Shown: positions 17,650 through 26,513 of the stretch, in pieces
Numbering within the stretch: position 1 is the first letter of the stretch
Layout of the letters: each line of letters opens with the position of its first letter
Source: Glaciecola sp965658765
Lineage (GTDB): Bacteria > Pseudomonadota > Gammaproteobacteria > Enterobacterales > Alteromonadaceae
Assembly: GCA_965658765.1 (NCBI GenBank)
Contig: CBFHTO010000008.1
Coordinates: 1-64,000 of the forward strand
DNA: 64,000 nucleotides
Reading direction: 5' to 3'
Position numbers and translations under genes: made by a program
The notes under the pieces: model-generated
What the model was told of the DNA's origin: nothing
The model's input: only the letters and a program-made list of their open reading frames with translations
Databases searched by the model: none

Positions 17650-18618
17650 TTACTTATAATATTTCAGGCAAGATTCGACCTCTTCCTTCGAGCCAATAAT
17701 AACCGGGACACGTTGATGAATTTCATTTGGCATAACTTCCATAATACGACCTTCTCCAGTAGACCCTAAGCCACCTGCCTGTTCAATGAGAAACGCCATA
17801 GGGTTTGCTTCATATAATAATCTCAGTTTACCTGGCTTTTCGGGGTTACGTTTGTCAAATGGATACATAAATATTCCACCACGACACAGTACTCTATGTA
17901 TATCACCAACCATTGCTGCCACCCATCGCATGTTGTAATCTTTTCCGAAAGGTCCTTCACTTCCTGCAATCAAATCGCCAACATACTTTTGAATAGGCGC
18001 TTCCCAGTGCCTTTGATTAGAGGTATTAATCGCAAATTCACTCGTCTGCTCTGGAACTTGGATATTTGATTTAGTTACCAAAAATCCACCGTGCGTTTTG
18101 TCTAAAGTATACAAGTGAGTTCCGCGCCCTGTGGTCATAGCCAGCATAGTAGACGGTCCATATAACACATACCCTGCAGCAACCATTTGAGTACCTGGCT
18201 GTAAAAACGCTGATGGATCGTCAGGCTCCATCCATTGTGGAGCATGGGCAATAGAGAATATTGTGCCGATCAAGCTATTAATCTCAGTATTTGACGAGCC
18301 ATCGAGAGGATCGAAGCTGACCAAATAGTTACCATCAGGAGAACATGGTACAACCCCTTCTTCTTCTTCGGATGAGATAGCTTTTACATAACCAGACTCT
18401 CTTAAAGTATCCTTAAGAATTTGATTAGAGATAACGTCTAACTTCTTTTGAGTTTCCCCTTGTACATTTTCGCTCAAGGTTGACCCTAAGACTCCCGCTA
18501 GTGCGCCTTGACTAACACGGAACGAAATTTCTTTGCAGGCAGCTAATAAGGTTCTGATTAATAAAATGAGTTCGAGTGGCGCGCCATCCTGCTGTAACTG
18601 GGAGTTGAGTCGTTTCAT
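17650..18618 (-). CDS. fbp: Class 1 fructose-1,6-bisphosphatase
   Basis: FBPase I of 322 residues that hydrolyses fructose-1,6-bisphosphate in gluconeogenesis. The metal- and phosphate-binding motif FDPLDGSSNTEIN is at about residue 105-117, with SEEEEG upstream (about 80) and the substrate site KLRLLYEANPMAFLIEQAGG near 265-285. A clear AAAGGAAAA precedes the ATG at 18618. The start region is divergent from mpl with 179 bases between. Confidence 0.96.
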   Translation of the reverse strand: MKRLNSQLQQDGAPLELILLIRTLLAACKEISFRVSQGALAGVLGSTLSENVQGETQKKLDVISNQILKDTLRESGYVKAISSEEEEGVVPCSPDGNYLVSFDPLDGSSNTEINSLIGTIFSIAHAPQWMEPDDPSAFLQPGTQMVAAGYVLYGPSTMLAMTTGRGTHLYTLDKTHGGFLVTKSNIQVPEQTSEFAINTSNQRHWEAPIQKYVGDLIAGSEGPFGKDYNMRWVAAMVGDIHRVLCRGGIFMYPFDKRNPEKPGKLRLLYEANPMAFLIEQAGGLGSTGEGRIMEVMPNEIHQRVPVIIGSKEEVESCLKYYK

Positions 18619-18797
18619 GAAAAGAATTTTCCTTTAAGTTATGTAAAGCTGAGAATAAATCCCTTAGCGGATAAAGTTAATCCGTCTTTAGTCTTCTTTT
18701 GACATTGTAACGAGGTTAGCTATCGATTTAAATCAGTTATTTTTTTAATCTTCTCACCATCTGATACACTTGCGGAAAAAGATATTTAGGCAACAAC

Positions 18798-20156
18798 ATG
18801 CACGTACATATATTAGGGATATGCGGCACATTTATGGGTGGAATCGCGGCAATAGCGAAAAGCTTAGGTCACGAGGTAACCGGTTCTGATAGGAACGTAT
18901 ACCCACCTATGAGCACGCAGCTTGAAAAACTTGGCATTACTTTATACGAGGGTTATGAGGAGAGTCAGTTTACTCCTGTTCCAGACATCGTAATTATTGG
19001 TAACGCCATGGCTCGTTCAAATCCAGCTGTAGAATATGTCTTAGACCGTAATTTAGCCTATACAAGCGGCCCACAATGGCTCCTTGATAATCTATTAAAG
19101 GAAAGGTGGGTCCTAGCTATTGCAGGTACACATGGCAAAACAACCACCACGAGTATGCTAGCGTGGATAATGGAACAAGCAGGCTTAAATCCTGGCTTTT
19201 TAATCGGCGGCGTACCTGAGAACTTTGGTATCTCAGCCCGAGTTGGACAGTCACCCTTCTTTATTATCGAAGCCGATGAATACGACAGCGCATTTTTCGA
19301 TAAGCGTTCCAAGTTTGTGCATTATCGCCCAAGAACGCTGGTATTGAATAATTTAGAATTCGACCATGCAGATATTTTTGAAAATTTAGACGCCATTAAA
19401 AAACAGTTTCATCACTTAGTCCGGACAGTACCGTCGAACGGTATGATTCTATCACCCGCTGCGGATCCAAATTTAGAGTCCGTACTTGAGATGGGGTGCT
19501 GGAGTAAACAAGCCTTTACTGGCCTTGCTCATAAGTCAGACTGGCAATCTGTTGCGATTAAATCGGATTGCAGTGAATTTGATGTTCACTTTAGAGGTAA
19601 ATCACATGGCCGTGTCCAATGGTCTCTGATTGGCCAACATAATATGAATAATGCTTTGATGGCTATCGCAGCTTCACACCATGCTGGTGTTCAAATAAGT
19701 GATAGTATTCAAGCACTAAGCTCTTTTACGAATGTGAAACGCCGCATGGAAGTGAAAGGAGTTGTTAATGGAGTGACTGTCTATGACGATTTTGCCCACC
19801 ACCCAACAGCGATCCAAACCACTATTCAAGGCTTGCGCGACAAGGTTGGCAATCAAAACATTTTCGCAGTAGTTGAACCTCGTTCCAATACAATGCGTAT
19901 GGGAGTTCACAAGAATCAACTTTGCCGTGCGTGGGAAGTCGCTGATAAAGTATTTATCAAAAATCCCGAAGGCATCGATTGGTCTATCGACGATCTAGTG
20001 TCGAACAGTAAGGTTGAGGTGACTGTCCACGACGAGGTACAAAATATCATCACCGGCATAATAGCGATTGCCAACCCCGGAGATCATATATTGGTGATGA
20101 GTAACGGTGGCTTTGAGAGCATCCATTCACGCCTGTTAGACGCGCTTACGGAGTAA
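18798..20156 (+). CDS. mpl: UDP-N-acetylmuramate:L-Ala-gamma-D-Glu-meso-Dap ligase
   Basis: Mur ligase of 452 residues that recycles murein tripeptide by joining it to UDP-MurNAc. The N-terminal Rossmann motif HILGICGTFMGGIAAIAK distinguishes Mpl from MurC; the ATP site is AGTHGKTTTTSM (about 110-121), and YDDFAHHPTAIQTT (about 325) is the Mpl/MurC C-domain signature. Expected family length is about 450. The DNA carries three copies of the repeated motif (19256, 19775, 20020), the last a perfect 12-mer encoding VTVH. ubiX starts three bases after the stop. Confidence 0.95.
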   Translation: MHVHILGICGTFMGGIAAIAKSLGHEVTGSDRNVYPPMSTQLEKLGITLYEGYEESQFTPVPDIVIIGNAMARSNPAVEYVLDRNLAYTSGPQWLLDNLLKERWVLAIAGTHGKTTTTSMLAWIMEQAGLNPGFLIGGVPENFGISARVGQSPFFIIEADEYDSAFFDKRSKFVHYRPRTLVLNNLEFDHADIFENLDAIKKQFHHLVRTVPSNGMILSPAADPNLESVLEMGCWSKQAFTGLAHKSDWQSVAIKSDCSEFDVHFRGKSHGRVQWSLIGQHNMNNALMAIAASHHAGVQISDSIQALSSFTNVKRRMEVKGVVNGVTVYDDFAHHPTAIQTTIQGLRDKVGNQNIFAVVEPRSNTMRMGVHKNQLCRAWEVADKVFIKNPEGIDWSIDDLVSNSKVEVTVHDEVQNIITGIIAIANPGDHILVMSNGGFESIHSRLLDALTE

Positions 20157-20158
20157 CA

Positions 20159-20779
20159 ATGAATAATAAGTCCATTACATTGGCGATTACGGGCGCTTCA
20201 GGCGCACCATACGCATTAAAGTTACTCAAAGAATTAATCAACGCACAATTCGATGTACATTTGTTGATTTCATCAGCTGCAAAGGTTGTATTTGCTACAG
20301 AAGAGAACTTGAAAATACCCGCAAAACCTGAAGCCGCAACAGAATTTTTTACTCAATACACAAATGCGTCTCAACATCAGTTAAAAGTCTACAGTAAAGA
20401 AGATTGGTTCTCGATAGTTGCCTCTGGCTCATCATCACCAGAGCGCATGGTAATATGCCCTTGTTCTACCGGTACCTTATCTTCTATCGCTGTGGGTGCT
20501 TGCGATAATCTTATAGAGCGAGCAGCCGACGTCATCATTAAAGAGAGGAAACAACTGATAATAGTACCCAGAGAAATGCCATTTTCGAGCATTCATCTGG
20601 AAAACATGTTGAAACTGTCAAACCTTGGGGTCACTATCATGCCCGCAGCACCTGGGTTCTACCACTCTCCCAAAACGATTGATGACCTCATCGATTTTGT
20701 CGTAGCGAGGATACTCTCTCATCTTGGGGTCGAGCAAACACTAGTAAAGCCTTGGGGATATGATCATAGAGACTCATAA
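20159..20779 (+). CDS. ubiX: Flavin prenyltransferase UbiX
   Basis: UbiX of 206 residues, which makes the prenylated FMN cofactor for the UbiD decarboxylase in ubiquinone synthesis. The FMN-binding N-terminal ITGASGAPYALKLLKEL is at about 10-26, the phosphate motif CPCSTGTLSSIAVG at about 100-113, and VPREMPFSSIHLENML at about 138-153. It begins three bases after mpl, implying an operon. A mpl-ubiX pair is common in gammaproteobacteria. Confidence 0.95.
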   Translation: MNNKSITLAITGASGAPYALKLLKELINAQFDVHLLISSAAKVVFATEENLKIPAKPEAATEFFTQYTNASQHQLKVYSKEDWFSIVASGSSSPERMVICPCSTGTLSSIAVGACDNLIERAADVIIKERKQLIIVPREMPFSSIHLENMLKLSNLGVTIMPAAPGFYHSPKTIDDLIDFVVARILSHLGVEQTLVKPWGYDHRDS

Positions 20780-20813
20780 ACTAACAACAAAAGCTATAAA
20801 ACAAGGATCAGCA

Positions 20814-21608
20814 ATGAAAAAGATACTTCACTCTCTAGTGATTTTGATTATAACCATATGGGCTGTTTCACATGCAAACAACGCGCAAGCGTGGGGACAG
20901 ACGGGTCATAGAGTTAGCGGTGAAATTGCTCAACAATATCTAAGCGAGCAGGCTAAGCAGGCTCTGCAACAAATTCTACCGAACGAGACTCTTGCAGAAG
21001 CAAGTACATATGCCGATGAAATGCGGTCTAATCCAGACAAATTTTGGCAGGAAGTTGCGGGTCCTTTTCATTATGTGACTGTCCCAAAAGGTAAAACCTA
21101 TAAAGAAGTTGGTGCTCCTGAGCAAGGTGATGCGTTTAGCGCTCTTCAGATGTTCACTAAGACAATCAAAAACCCGAATGCATCGCTATCCGAAAAACAA
21201 AGAGCGTTGAGATTTGCAATACACATTATTGGTGATTTGCATCAACCACTGCATGCAGGTGATGGCACCGACAGGGGTGGAAATGACGTCAAACTCACAT
21301 TTTTTTGGGAAGGCTCTAATCTCCATAGGGTTTGGGATTCGGGTCTGATTGATAGAAAACAACTATCGTATACGGAATGGACTCAATTCTTACACCCCAA
21401 AATCACCCAAGCACAAGCAAAAAAATGGATGATTACAGACCCTCTTATTTACATTGCCGAAAGCGCAGAAATAAGGGACACAATCTATCCAAAGGGTGAA
21501 AAGCTCTCATGGCAATATTTATACGACCACACACCCACAGTAAAATTGCGCTTGCAACAAGCGGGCGTCAGAATAGCCGCTTATCTCAATGAGCTTTTTG
21601 ACAACTAA
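20814..21608 (+). CDS. Secreted S1/P1-type nuclease
   Basis: Zinc-dependent nuclease of 264 residues. The start at ATG 20814 is chosen because AGGA precedes it by eight bases and the signal peptide then has normal length (about 1-26, ending NNAQA). Cleavage there leaves Trp as the mature N-terminus in WGQTGHRVSGEIA, the residue whose amino group and carbonyl bind zinc in P1 nuclease. Other ligands are visible: HYVTVP, HIIGDLHQPLHAGD and GGNDV...NLHRVWDSG. It should degrade ssDNA/RNA outside the cytoplasm, perhaps for phosphate or nucleotide scavenging. A motif copy (GTGACTGTCC at 21075) encodes VTVP next to the first His. Confidence 0.92.
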   Translation: MKKILHSLVILIITIWAVSHANNAQAWGQTGHRVSGEIAQQYLSEQAKQALQQILPNETLAEASTYADEMRSNPDKFWQEVAGPFHYVTVPKGKTYKEVGAPEQGDAFSALQMFTKTIKNPNASLSEKQRALRFAIHIIGDLHQPLHAGDGTDRGGNDVKLTFFWEGSNLHRVWDSGLIDRKQLSYTEWTQFLHPKITQAQAKKWMITDPLIYIAESAEIRDTIYPKGEKLSWQYLYDHTPTVKLRLQQAGVRIAAYLNELFDN

Positions 21609-21620
21609 CTTGTAAAATGT

Positions 21621-21647
21621 AAAAAGGAGTCGATCTGACTCCTTTTT
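21621..21647. terminator. Bidirectional terminator between nuclease and rraA
   Basis: Perfect 11-bp stem AAAAAGGAGTC / GACTCCTTTTT with a 5-base loop, T-rich on both strands, placed 13 bases after the nuclease stop and 26 bases before the end of rraA. Confidence 0.9.
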
Positions 21648-21672
21648 TATGTGCTTTGTGTAGCACTGCCTG

Positions 21673-22161
21673 TCAAGAGTCAAATTCCAAAGGCTCGGGC
21701 GAGAGGACTATTCCGGTTGAGTCAACGTATACGTGATCTTCAGGCAAGAAAGTTACCCCGCCAAAGTTAATCGCTACATCAATATCACCTATTTCACGAA
21801 CATCACCACTTACGGGAAAGGCGCCAACTGCGTGCAAACCAATATCAAGCTCGAGCAATAAGTCAAGATCTCGAACCGCGCCATAACAAATAATACCTTC
21901 CCAATCGTTATCAATTGCGAGTTGGACATTTTCTGCATCTAAAAGCGCACGCCTTAATGAACCACCGCCGTCAATAAGCAAAACTTTGCCAAGTCCATTT
22001 GTCGCTAAAACCTTGTCTACCAAGCCTCGATCCTCGAAGCATTTGATAGTGGTGATTTCGCCGCAATATGTATCGCGAGCACCAAAACTAGTAAAAATAG
22101 GCTCAACAACGTCTACGCCATCAGCATACATGTCGCATATTTCGGAAGTACTAAAATCCAT
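21673..22161 (-). CDS. rraA: Regulator of ribonuclease E activity RraA
   Basis: RraA of 162 residues, a trimeric protein that binds RNase E and dampens RNA turnover. The sequence follows the family closely: MDFSTSEICDMYADGVDVVE at the start, LIDGGGSLRRALLDA (about 64-78), ICYGAVRDLDLLLELDIGLHA (about 91-111) and FGGVTFLPEDHVYVDSTGIV near the C-terminus. No related lyase residues suggest a different activity. Transcribed alone toward a shared terminator. Confidence 0.95.
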   Translation of the reverse strand: MDFSTSEICDMYADGVDVVEPIFTSFGARDTYCGEITTIKCFEDRGLVDKVLATNGLGKVLLIDGGGSLRRALLDAENVQLAIDNDWEGIICYGAVRDLDLLLELDIGLHAVGAFPVSGDVREIGDIDVAINFGGVTFLPEDHVYVDSTGIVLSPEPLEFDS

Positions 22162-22233
22162 AAATTTCCACTATTCTTACGGTCAGATTATAAGCTAGCA
22201 TACTTTTCTACGAAGTGGCTAGACATCTTTTCT

Positions 22234-22277
22234 ACTTATTTGGACAGTCACATAGAACTTATCTGGACAGTCACATA
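22234..22277. repeat. Two direct copies of a 21-bp repeat containing GGACAGTCAC
   Basis: 22234-22254 and 22257-22277 are identical except at one position; both contain TGGACAGTCACATA. The period is 23 bases. They lie between the divergent rraA and PAP2 genes (gene-free 22162-22408), 72-115 bases upstream of rraA. Confidence 0.85.
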
Positions 22278-22408
22278 ACATTGTCAGATAACTTTTTAAG
22301 GTCGCCCAAATTACTGTCATATATGTTTAAGACGGTTGTCATGTATTGTTCACAAACTATTCTTAATCTTAAGCTCAAGGCATTTTAGTAAGTCAGAGCT
22401 TTAGTCTT

Positions 22409-22933
22409 ATGAAACACTTACATCAAATTGATGTGTCAATGTTCAAATGGTTAACCACAAAACCTTATATACAAACAAATACAGGCTTGGTTGCATTCTT
22501 TCGTTTAGCGTCGAAAAGTGGCGACGGATATTTGTATTTTGCGCTGGCGTTCGTCATCTATTTTTTCGACGAAAGCAAAGGACCATTGCTATTTTACTGT
22601 GCTTTACTCGCTTACTCGTTGCAAATACCTCTTTACCTTGTTCTTAAGCACCTTTGCAAGCGAAAAAGGCCTGCAGATGCATTACCAATGTTAACAACCT
22701 TCGTCACCCCTGCAGACAAATTTAGCCTCCCAAGCGGGCATACCGCAGCTGCGTTCTTAATGGCGACCATCGTTTCATATTACTACCCTTATTTTACTGA
22801 GCTTAATTTTTTGTGGGCGACCATTATTGGCTTATCTCGCGTCATCCTTAGAGTTCATTATCCATTTGATGTACTACTTGGCGCTTCGCTCGGCATCTCG
22901 ATAGCCTCACTTAGCGTTTTCATATTAGGGTGA
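22409..22933 (+). CDS. PAP2-family phosphatase (membrane)
   Basis: Polytopic membrane phosphatase of 174 residues with the three PAP2 signatures in order: KRKRPADALP (about 87-96), PSGHTAAAF (about 112-120) and SRVILRVHYPFDV (about 144-156). Five to six hydrophobic segments flank them, placing the active site on the periplasmic side. Substrates could be undecaprenyl pyrophosphate or a lipid phosphate. It is four bases upstream of a glycosyltransferase, suggesting both act on a lipid or lipid-linked glycan. Confidence 0.88.
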   Translation: MKHLHQIDVSMFKWLTTKPYIQTNTGLVAFFRLASKSGDGYLYFALAFVIYFFDESKGPLLFYCALLAYSLQIPLYLVLKHLCKRKRPADALPMLTTFVTPADKFSLPSGHTAAAFLMATIVSYYYPYFTELNFLWATIIGLSRVILRVHYPFDVLLGASLGISIASLSVFILG

Positions 22934-22937
22934 AGAA

Positions 22938-24026
22938 ATGAATATACTTTATGGAATTCAAGGCACAGGAAATGGTCACATTACCCGTGCTAGACATTTG
23001 GCCAAAAGCTTAAATGACGACCCCGAACTGGAAATTGATTACTTTTTTAGCGGTCGAAAACGCACTCGATATTTTGATATGCAGCCATTTGGCGACTACC
23101 AAACTCGTGATGGTCTTAGCTTTGTTAGTCGCAACGGAAAAATAAGCTACTCTAAAACGGTTTTTGAAAACAAACCGTTGCAACTTATAAAAGACATAAA
23201 AGATTTGGACATATCAAAATATGACCTTGTCATAAACGATTTCGAGCCACTCACAGCTTGGGCTGCAAAAATAAGAGGCGTACCTTCACTATCTGTAAGT
23301 CATCAAGCGGCTTTTTTGCATAAAGTACCTCGCGCAGGTGAAAGCTTATTAGATAAAACAATCATGAAGTATTTCGCCCCAACTCGTTACCAATTAGGCA
23401 CTCATTGGTACCACTTTGGCTTTGATATTCTTCCTCCTTTCATATCAAAGGAATTGTGTGCAAATCCAGAAAAAGATCTTCCTTTAATCACGTCAAACTT
23501 TATTTTGGTCTATTTGCCATTTGAAAGCCTTAAGCACGTGTGTGAGCAGTTGACCATTCTTAGTGAACAACGGTTTGTTTGTTTTCATCCTGGCATTAGT
23601 GAAGAAAGAAAGTACAAAAACATTCAACTTATGCCACTTTCAACGACAACGTTTAAAGCTCACTTGAAAGCCTCAATAGGCGTAATTTGTAATTCAGGCT
23701 TTGAACTCGCGACTGAAAGTCTAAGCTTAGGAAAACCAATGCTTCTTAAGCCTTTACACAGGCAGTATGAACAACAATCAAATGCTCATACGCTCAAAAC
23801 GCTCGATTTGTGTGACGTTATAATGCATATTCAAGCAGAAGACATAGATGAATGGATTCATTCAAAAAAAGGCGTTTTGATAAATTACCCTAGTGACTGT
23901 CTTCCTGTTGTTAATTGGATTAAGAAAGGAAGGTTTCAGGACACAGGCAAGTTATGCCAAGACTTGTGGAAAGAAGTCACCTTTCCAGAATCTGTAACAA
24001 AAAGGCTTAACACTTTTTGCACCTAA
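22938..24026 (+). CDS. Glycosyltransferase, MJ1255/VC2487 family
   Basis: GT-B-type protein of 362 residues. The N-terminal ILYGIQGTGNGHITRARHLAK (about 3-22) is the hallmark of the MJ1255/VC2487 family, and the C-domain nucleotide-sugar region is seen at VICNSGFELATESLSLGKPML (about 250). A conserved Asp-Phe-Glu (NDFEPLTAWAAK) lies near 105. The acceptor is unknown. It starts four bases after the PAP2 gene. One motif copy (GTGACTGTC at 23893) lies late in the gene. Confidence 0.82.
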   Translation: MNILYGIQGTGNGHITRARHLAKSLNDDPELEIDYFFSGRKRTRYFDMQPFGDYQTRDGLSFVSRNGKISYSKTVFENKPLQLIKDIKDLDISKYDLVINDFEPLTAWAAKIRGVPSLSVSHQAAFLHKVPRAGESLLDKTIMKYFAPTRYQLGTHWYHFGFDILPPFISKELCANPEKDLPLITSNFILVYLPFESLKHVCEQLTILSEQRFVCFHPGISEERKYKNIQLMPLSTTTFKAHLKASIGVICNSGFELATESLSLGKPMLLKPLHRQYEQQSNAHTLKTLDLCDVIMHIQAEDIDEWIHSKKGVLINYPSDCLPVVNWIKKGRFQDTGKLCQDLWKEVTFPESVTKRLNTFCT

Positions 24027-24113
24027 TACATAAAATAAAAAAACAACATCAGAACATTGCATGCCCTTAATCGTCTATTTCAAGGCAAAAAATTGTTGTT
24101 TTAAATGTCGCAC

Positions 24114-24125
24114 GTGGACAGTCAC
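24114..24125. repeat. Perfect GTGGACAGTCAC motif
   Basis: Full 12-base copy between the glycosyltransferase stop and lptM. Upstream of it AAAAACAACA (about 24038) and TTGTTGTTTT (about 24092) form inverted arms with a 45-base loop that may act as a weak terminator. Confidence 0.75.
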
Positions 24126-24201
24126 AACATACTTTAAACTTGCTTTTTAGGGAGTAAAAGTGCAAGGTTAAGCGCATTATAAATGTATTTTAGAATCAAC
24201 A

Positions 24202-24384
24202 ATGCGTCAGTATAAATATTCGGCGATATACACCGTCATATTGCTATTTTTTTCGTGTGTGTTCCTCTCATCATGTGGCCAAAGAGGCGATCTTTACTTA
24301 CCAAAAGATGCACCCGAGCAAAATCAAGAAAACCCAGGAGAAAAGCCTAACAACAAAGAGCTATCAGAAGAGGACGCGAAGTAA
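24202..24384 (+). CDS. lptM: LptM (YifL-like) lipoprotein, LPS translocon maturation factor
   Basis: A 60-residue lipoprotein with signal peptide and lipobox FLSSC (Cys25) followed directly by GQRGDLYLP, the conserved LptM motif (family GQKGPLYLP). In E. coli LptM assists oxidative maturation of LptD. The remainder is hydrophilic and acidic. It overlaps lysA by one base (TAATG), the conserved arrangement in Enterobacteria and relatives. Confidence 0.93.
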   Translation: MRQYKYSAIYTVILLFFSCVFLSSCGQRGDLYLPKDAPEQNQENPGEKPNNKELSEEDAK

Positions 24385-25640
24385 TGGATTTTTTTAAGTA
24401 TAAAAATAATCGTTTGTTTGCAGAAGATGTGTCAGTCTCTGAACTCTCAGAAACTCACGGAACACCCCTTTACGTTTATTCAAGAGCTACCTTAGAACGT
24501 CACTACAGAGCCTTTGATAATGCTGTTCAGTCTCACAAGCACCTTATTTGCTATGCAGTGAAAGCTAATTCAAACTTAGGTGTATTGTCTGTATTAGCAC
24601 AATTAGGTTCAGGTTTTGATATTGTCTCTGGTGGTGAGTTAGCTCGTGTAATAAAAGCGGGTGGAGACCCTTCAAAAGTCGTATTTTCTGGGGTGGCTAA
24701 AACCGAAGAAGAAATACAATATGCACTTGAAAAAGGAATAAAGTGCTTTAATGTTGAATCGATACCTGAGCTTGACAGAATCAATCACGTTGCGAAATCA
24801 CTTAATGCGAAAGCGCCTATTTCTTTGCGTATTAATCCAGACGTCGATGCAAACACACATCCTTATATTTCTACGGGCTTAAAAGCTAACAAATTTGGTA
24901 TCGCGAAGGATGAGGCTCTTAATGCTTACAGATATGCAAATCAACTGTCAAATCTAGAGATTAAAGGTATGGATTGCCATATCGGCTCTCAACTGACAAC
25001 TTTGTCTCCCTTCGTGGACGCCTTAGAACGCTTATTAATGCTTATTGATGAACTCGCATCCGAAGGGATCTGCATTTCCCATTTAGATGTGGGGGGCGGG
25101 CTTGGTGTTACTTATGATGATGAAACCCCACCACATCCCAATGAATACGCAAAGGCCATGGCAGAATCTTTAAGTGGCCGAGAACAACTGACTTTAATTC
25201 TAGAACCAGGCAGAGCGATTGCAGCGAATGCAGGAATATTAGTAACCAAAGTAGAGTTTCTAAAAAAGGGCGAAGAAAAGAACTTCGCCATCGTCGATGC
25301 CGCCATGAACGACTTATTACGGCCTGCCTTATATAGCGCTTGGCAAAAGATCGAACCTGTCGAATTGCGCGAAGGTGCTCTTACTAAATATGACATCGTA
25401 GGACCGGTCTGTGAAACCGGTGATTTTCTTGGTAAAGACAGAGAACTAAATATAGAACCAAACGATTTATTAGCCGTCAAAAGTGCCGGTGCTTATGGCT
25501 TTGTAATGTCCAGTAACTACAATAGCCGACGCAAGTGTGCAGAACTCATGGTCAGCGGAGAAAACTGTACCGTAGTGAGAGAAAGAGAAACGTTAGAGGA
25601 CTTATGGAAAGGCGAGCACCTTGTGCTTGACGCTGGTTAG
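24384..25640 (+). CDS. lysA: Diaminopimelate decarboxylase
   Basis: PLP-dependent decarboxylase of 418 residues that converts meso-diaminopimelate to lysine. The PLP lysine lies in CYAVKANSNLGVL (about 53-65), with GFDIVSGGEL, CHIGSQLT (about 197), the glycine loop LDVGGGLG (about 235), EPGRAIAANAG (about 275) and the active-site Cys in GPVCETGDFLG (about 345). Full length, no anomalies. Coupled to lptM upstream and dapF three bases downstream, placing diaminopimelate metabolism in one operon. Confidence 0.97.
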   Translation: MDFFKYKNNRLFAEDVSVSELSETHGTPLYVYSRATLERHYRAFDNAVQSHKHLICYAVKANSNLGVLSVLAQLGSGFDIVSGGELARVIKAGGDPSKVVFSGVAKTEEEIQYALEKGIKCFNVESIPELDRINHVAKSLNAKAPISLRINPDVDANTHPYISTGLKANKFGIAKDEALNAYRYANQLSNLEIKGMDCHIGSQLTTLSPFVDALERLLMLIDELASEGICISHLDVGGGLGVTYDDETPPHPNEYAKAMAESLSGREQLTLILEPGRAIAANAGILVTKVEFLKKGEEKNFAIVDAAMNDLLRPALYSAWQKIEPVELREGALTKYDIVGPVCETGDFLGKDRELNIEPNDLLAVKSAGAYGFVMSSNYNSRRKCAELMVSGENCTVVRERETLEDLWKGEHLVLDAG

Positions 25641-25643
25641 AAT

Positions 25644-26513
25644 ATGCAAAATTCAAATCAGAATACCAATAGAAATAAACGCACGCTTATCAATTTTTCA
25701 AAAATGCATGGGCTGGGCAATGATTTTGTTGTCATTGATAACATTACTCAGAATATCTATTTTTCAAAAGACAAGCTAAAGCTTCTCTCAGATCGAAACT
25801 TTGGCATCGGCTTTGATCAGCTTTTGCTGGTTGAACCGCCTTATGACCCTGAGCAAGACTTTCACTATCGTATATTTAATGCAGACGGCTCGGAAGTGTC
25901 ACAATGTGGTAATGGTGCCAGATGTTTTGCCCGATTTGTAAAAGACAAGGGTTTGATCAATCGAAATAAAATTAGCGTGAGCACTAAATCTGGGCGAATG
26001 GTTTTATACTTAGAAAAAGATGGTTTGGTTACGGTCAACATGGGCTCCCCTATTTTTGCACCTGATTCCGTGCCTTTTAAAGCGTCAAAACAAGAAAACA
26101 CATATATCTTGAGAGACAACGGACAGACTTTTTTCTGTGGCGTCGTTTCAATGGGTAACCCACATTGCGTGATTGAGGTGGACGATGTTGACACCTATGA
26201 CGTTGAGAAAATTGGCGCGCTCATCGGAAGCAATGAGCGCTTTCCTGAAGGTGTAAATGTTGGTTTTATGCAAATAATCAATTCTCAGGAAGTAAAACTA
26301 AGAGTTTTTGAACGAGGTAGTGGCGAAACGCTTGCATGCGGAAGCGGTGCGTGTGCCGCAGTAGTCGTTGGACAACTCCAAGGTAAGCTTTCTCAAGACG
26401 TAAAAGTATCTTTACCCGGTGGTCAACTCAAAATACGTTGGCAGGGCGAAGGCAGCGCTCTTAAGATGACCGGACCTGCCCAGCATGTTTATGACGGACA
26501 AATTTATTTATGA
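25644..26513 (+). CDS. dapF: Diaminopimelate epimerase
   Basis: DapF of 289 residues interconverts LL- and meso-diaminopimelate. Both catalytic cysteines are present: SQCGNGARCFARF (about 85) and LACGSGACAAVV (about 230), with KMHGLGNDFVVID near the start. The N-terminus as given has an Asn-rich lead of about 15 residues (NSNQNTNRNKRTL) not seen in most DapF; a later start is not obvious because no Met follows until residue 21. It overlaps DUF484 by four bases (ATGA). Confidence 0.97.
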   Translation: MQNSNQNTNRNKRTLINFSKMHGLGNDFVVIDNITQNIYFSKDKLKLLSDRNFGIGFDQLLLVEPPYDPEQDFHYRIFNADGSEVSQCGNGARCFARFVKDKGLINRNKISVSTKSGRMVLYLEKDGLVTVNMGSPIFAPDSVPFKASKQENTYILRDNGQTFFCGVVSMGNPHCVIEVDDVDTYDVEKIGALIGSNERFPEGVNVGFMQIINSQEVKLRVFERGSGETLACGSGACAAVVVGQLQGKLSQDVKVSLPGGQLKIRWQGEGSALKMTGPAQHVYDGQIYL

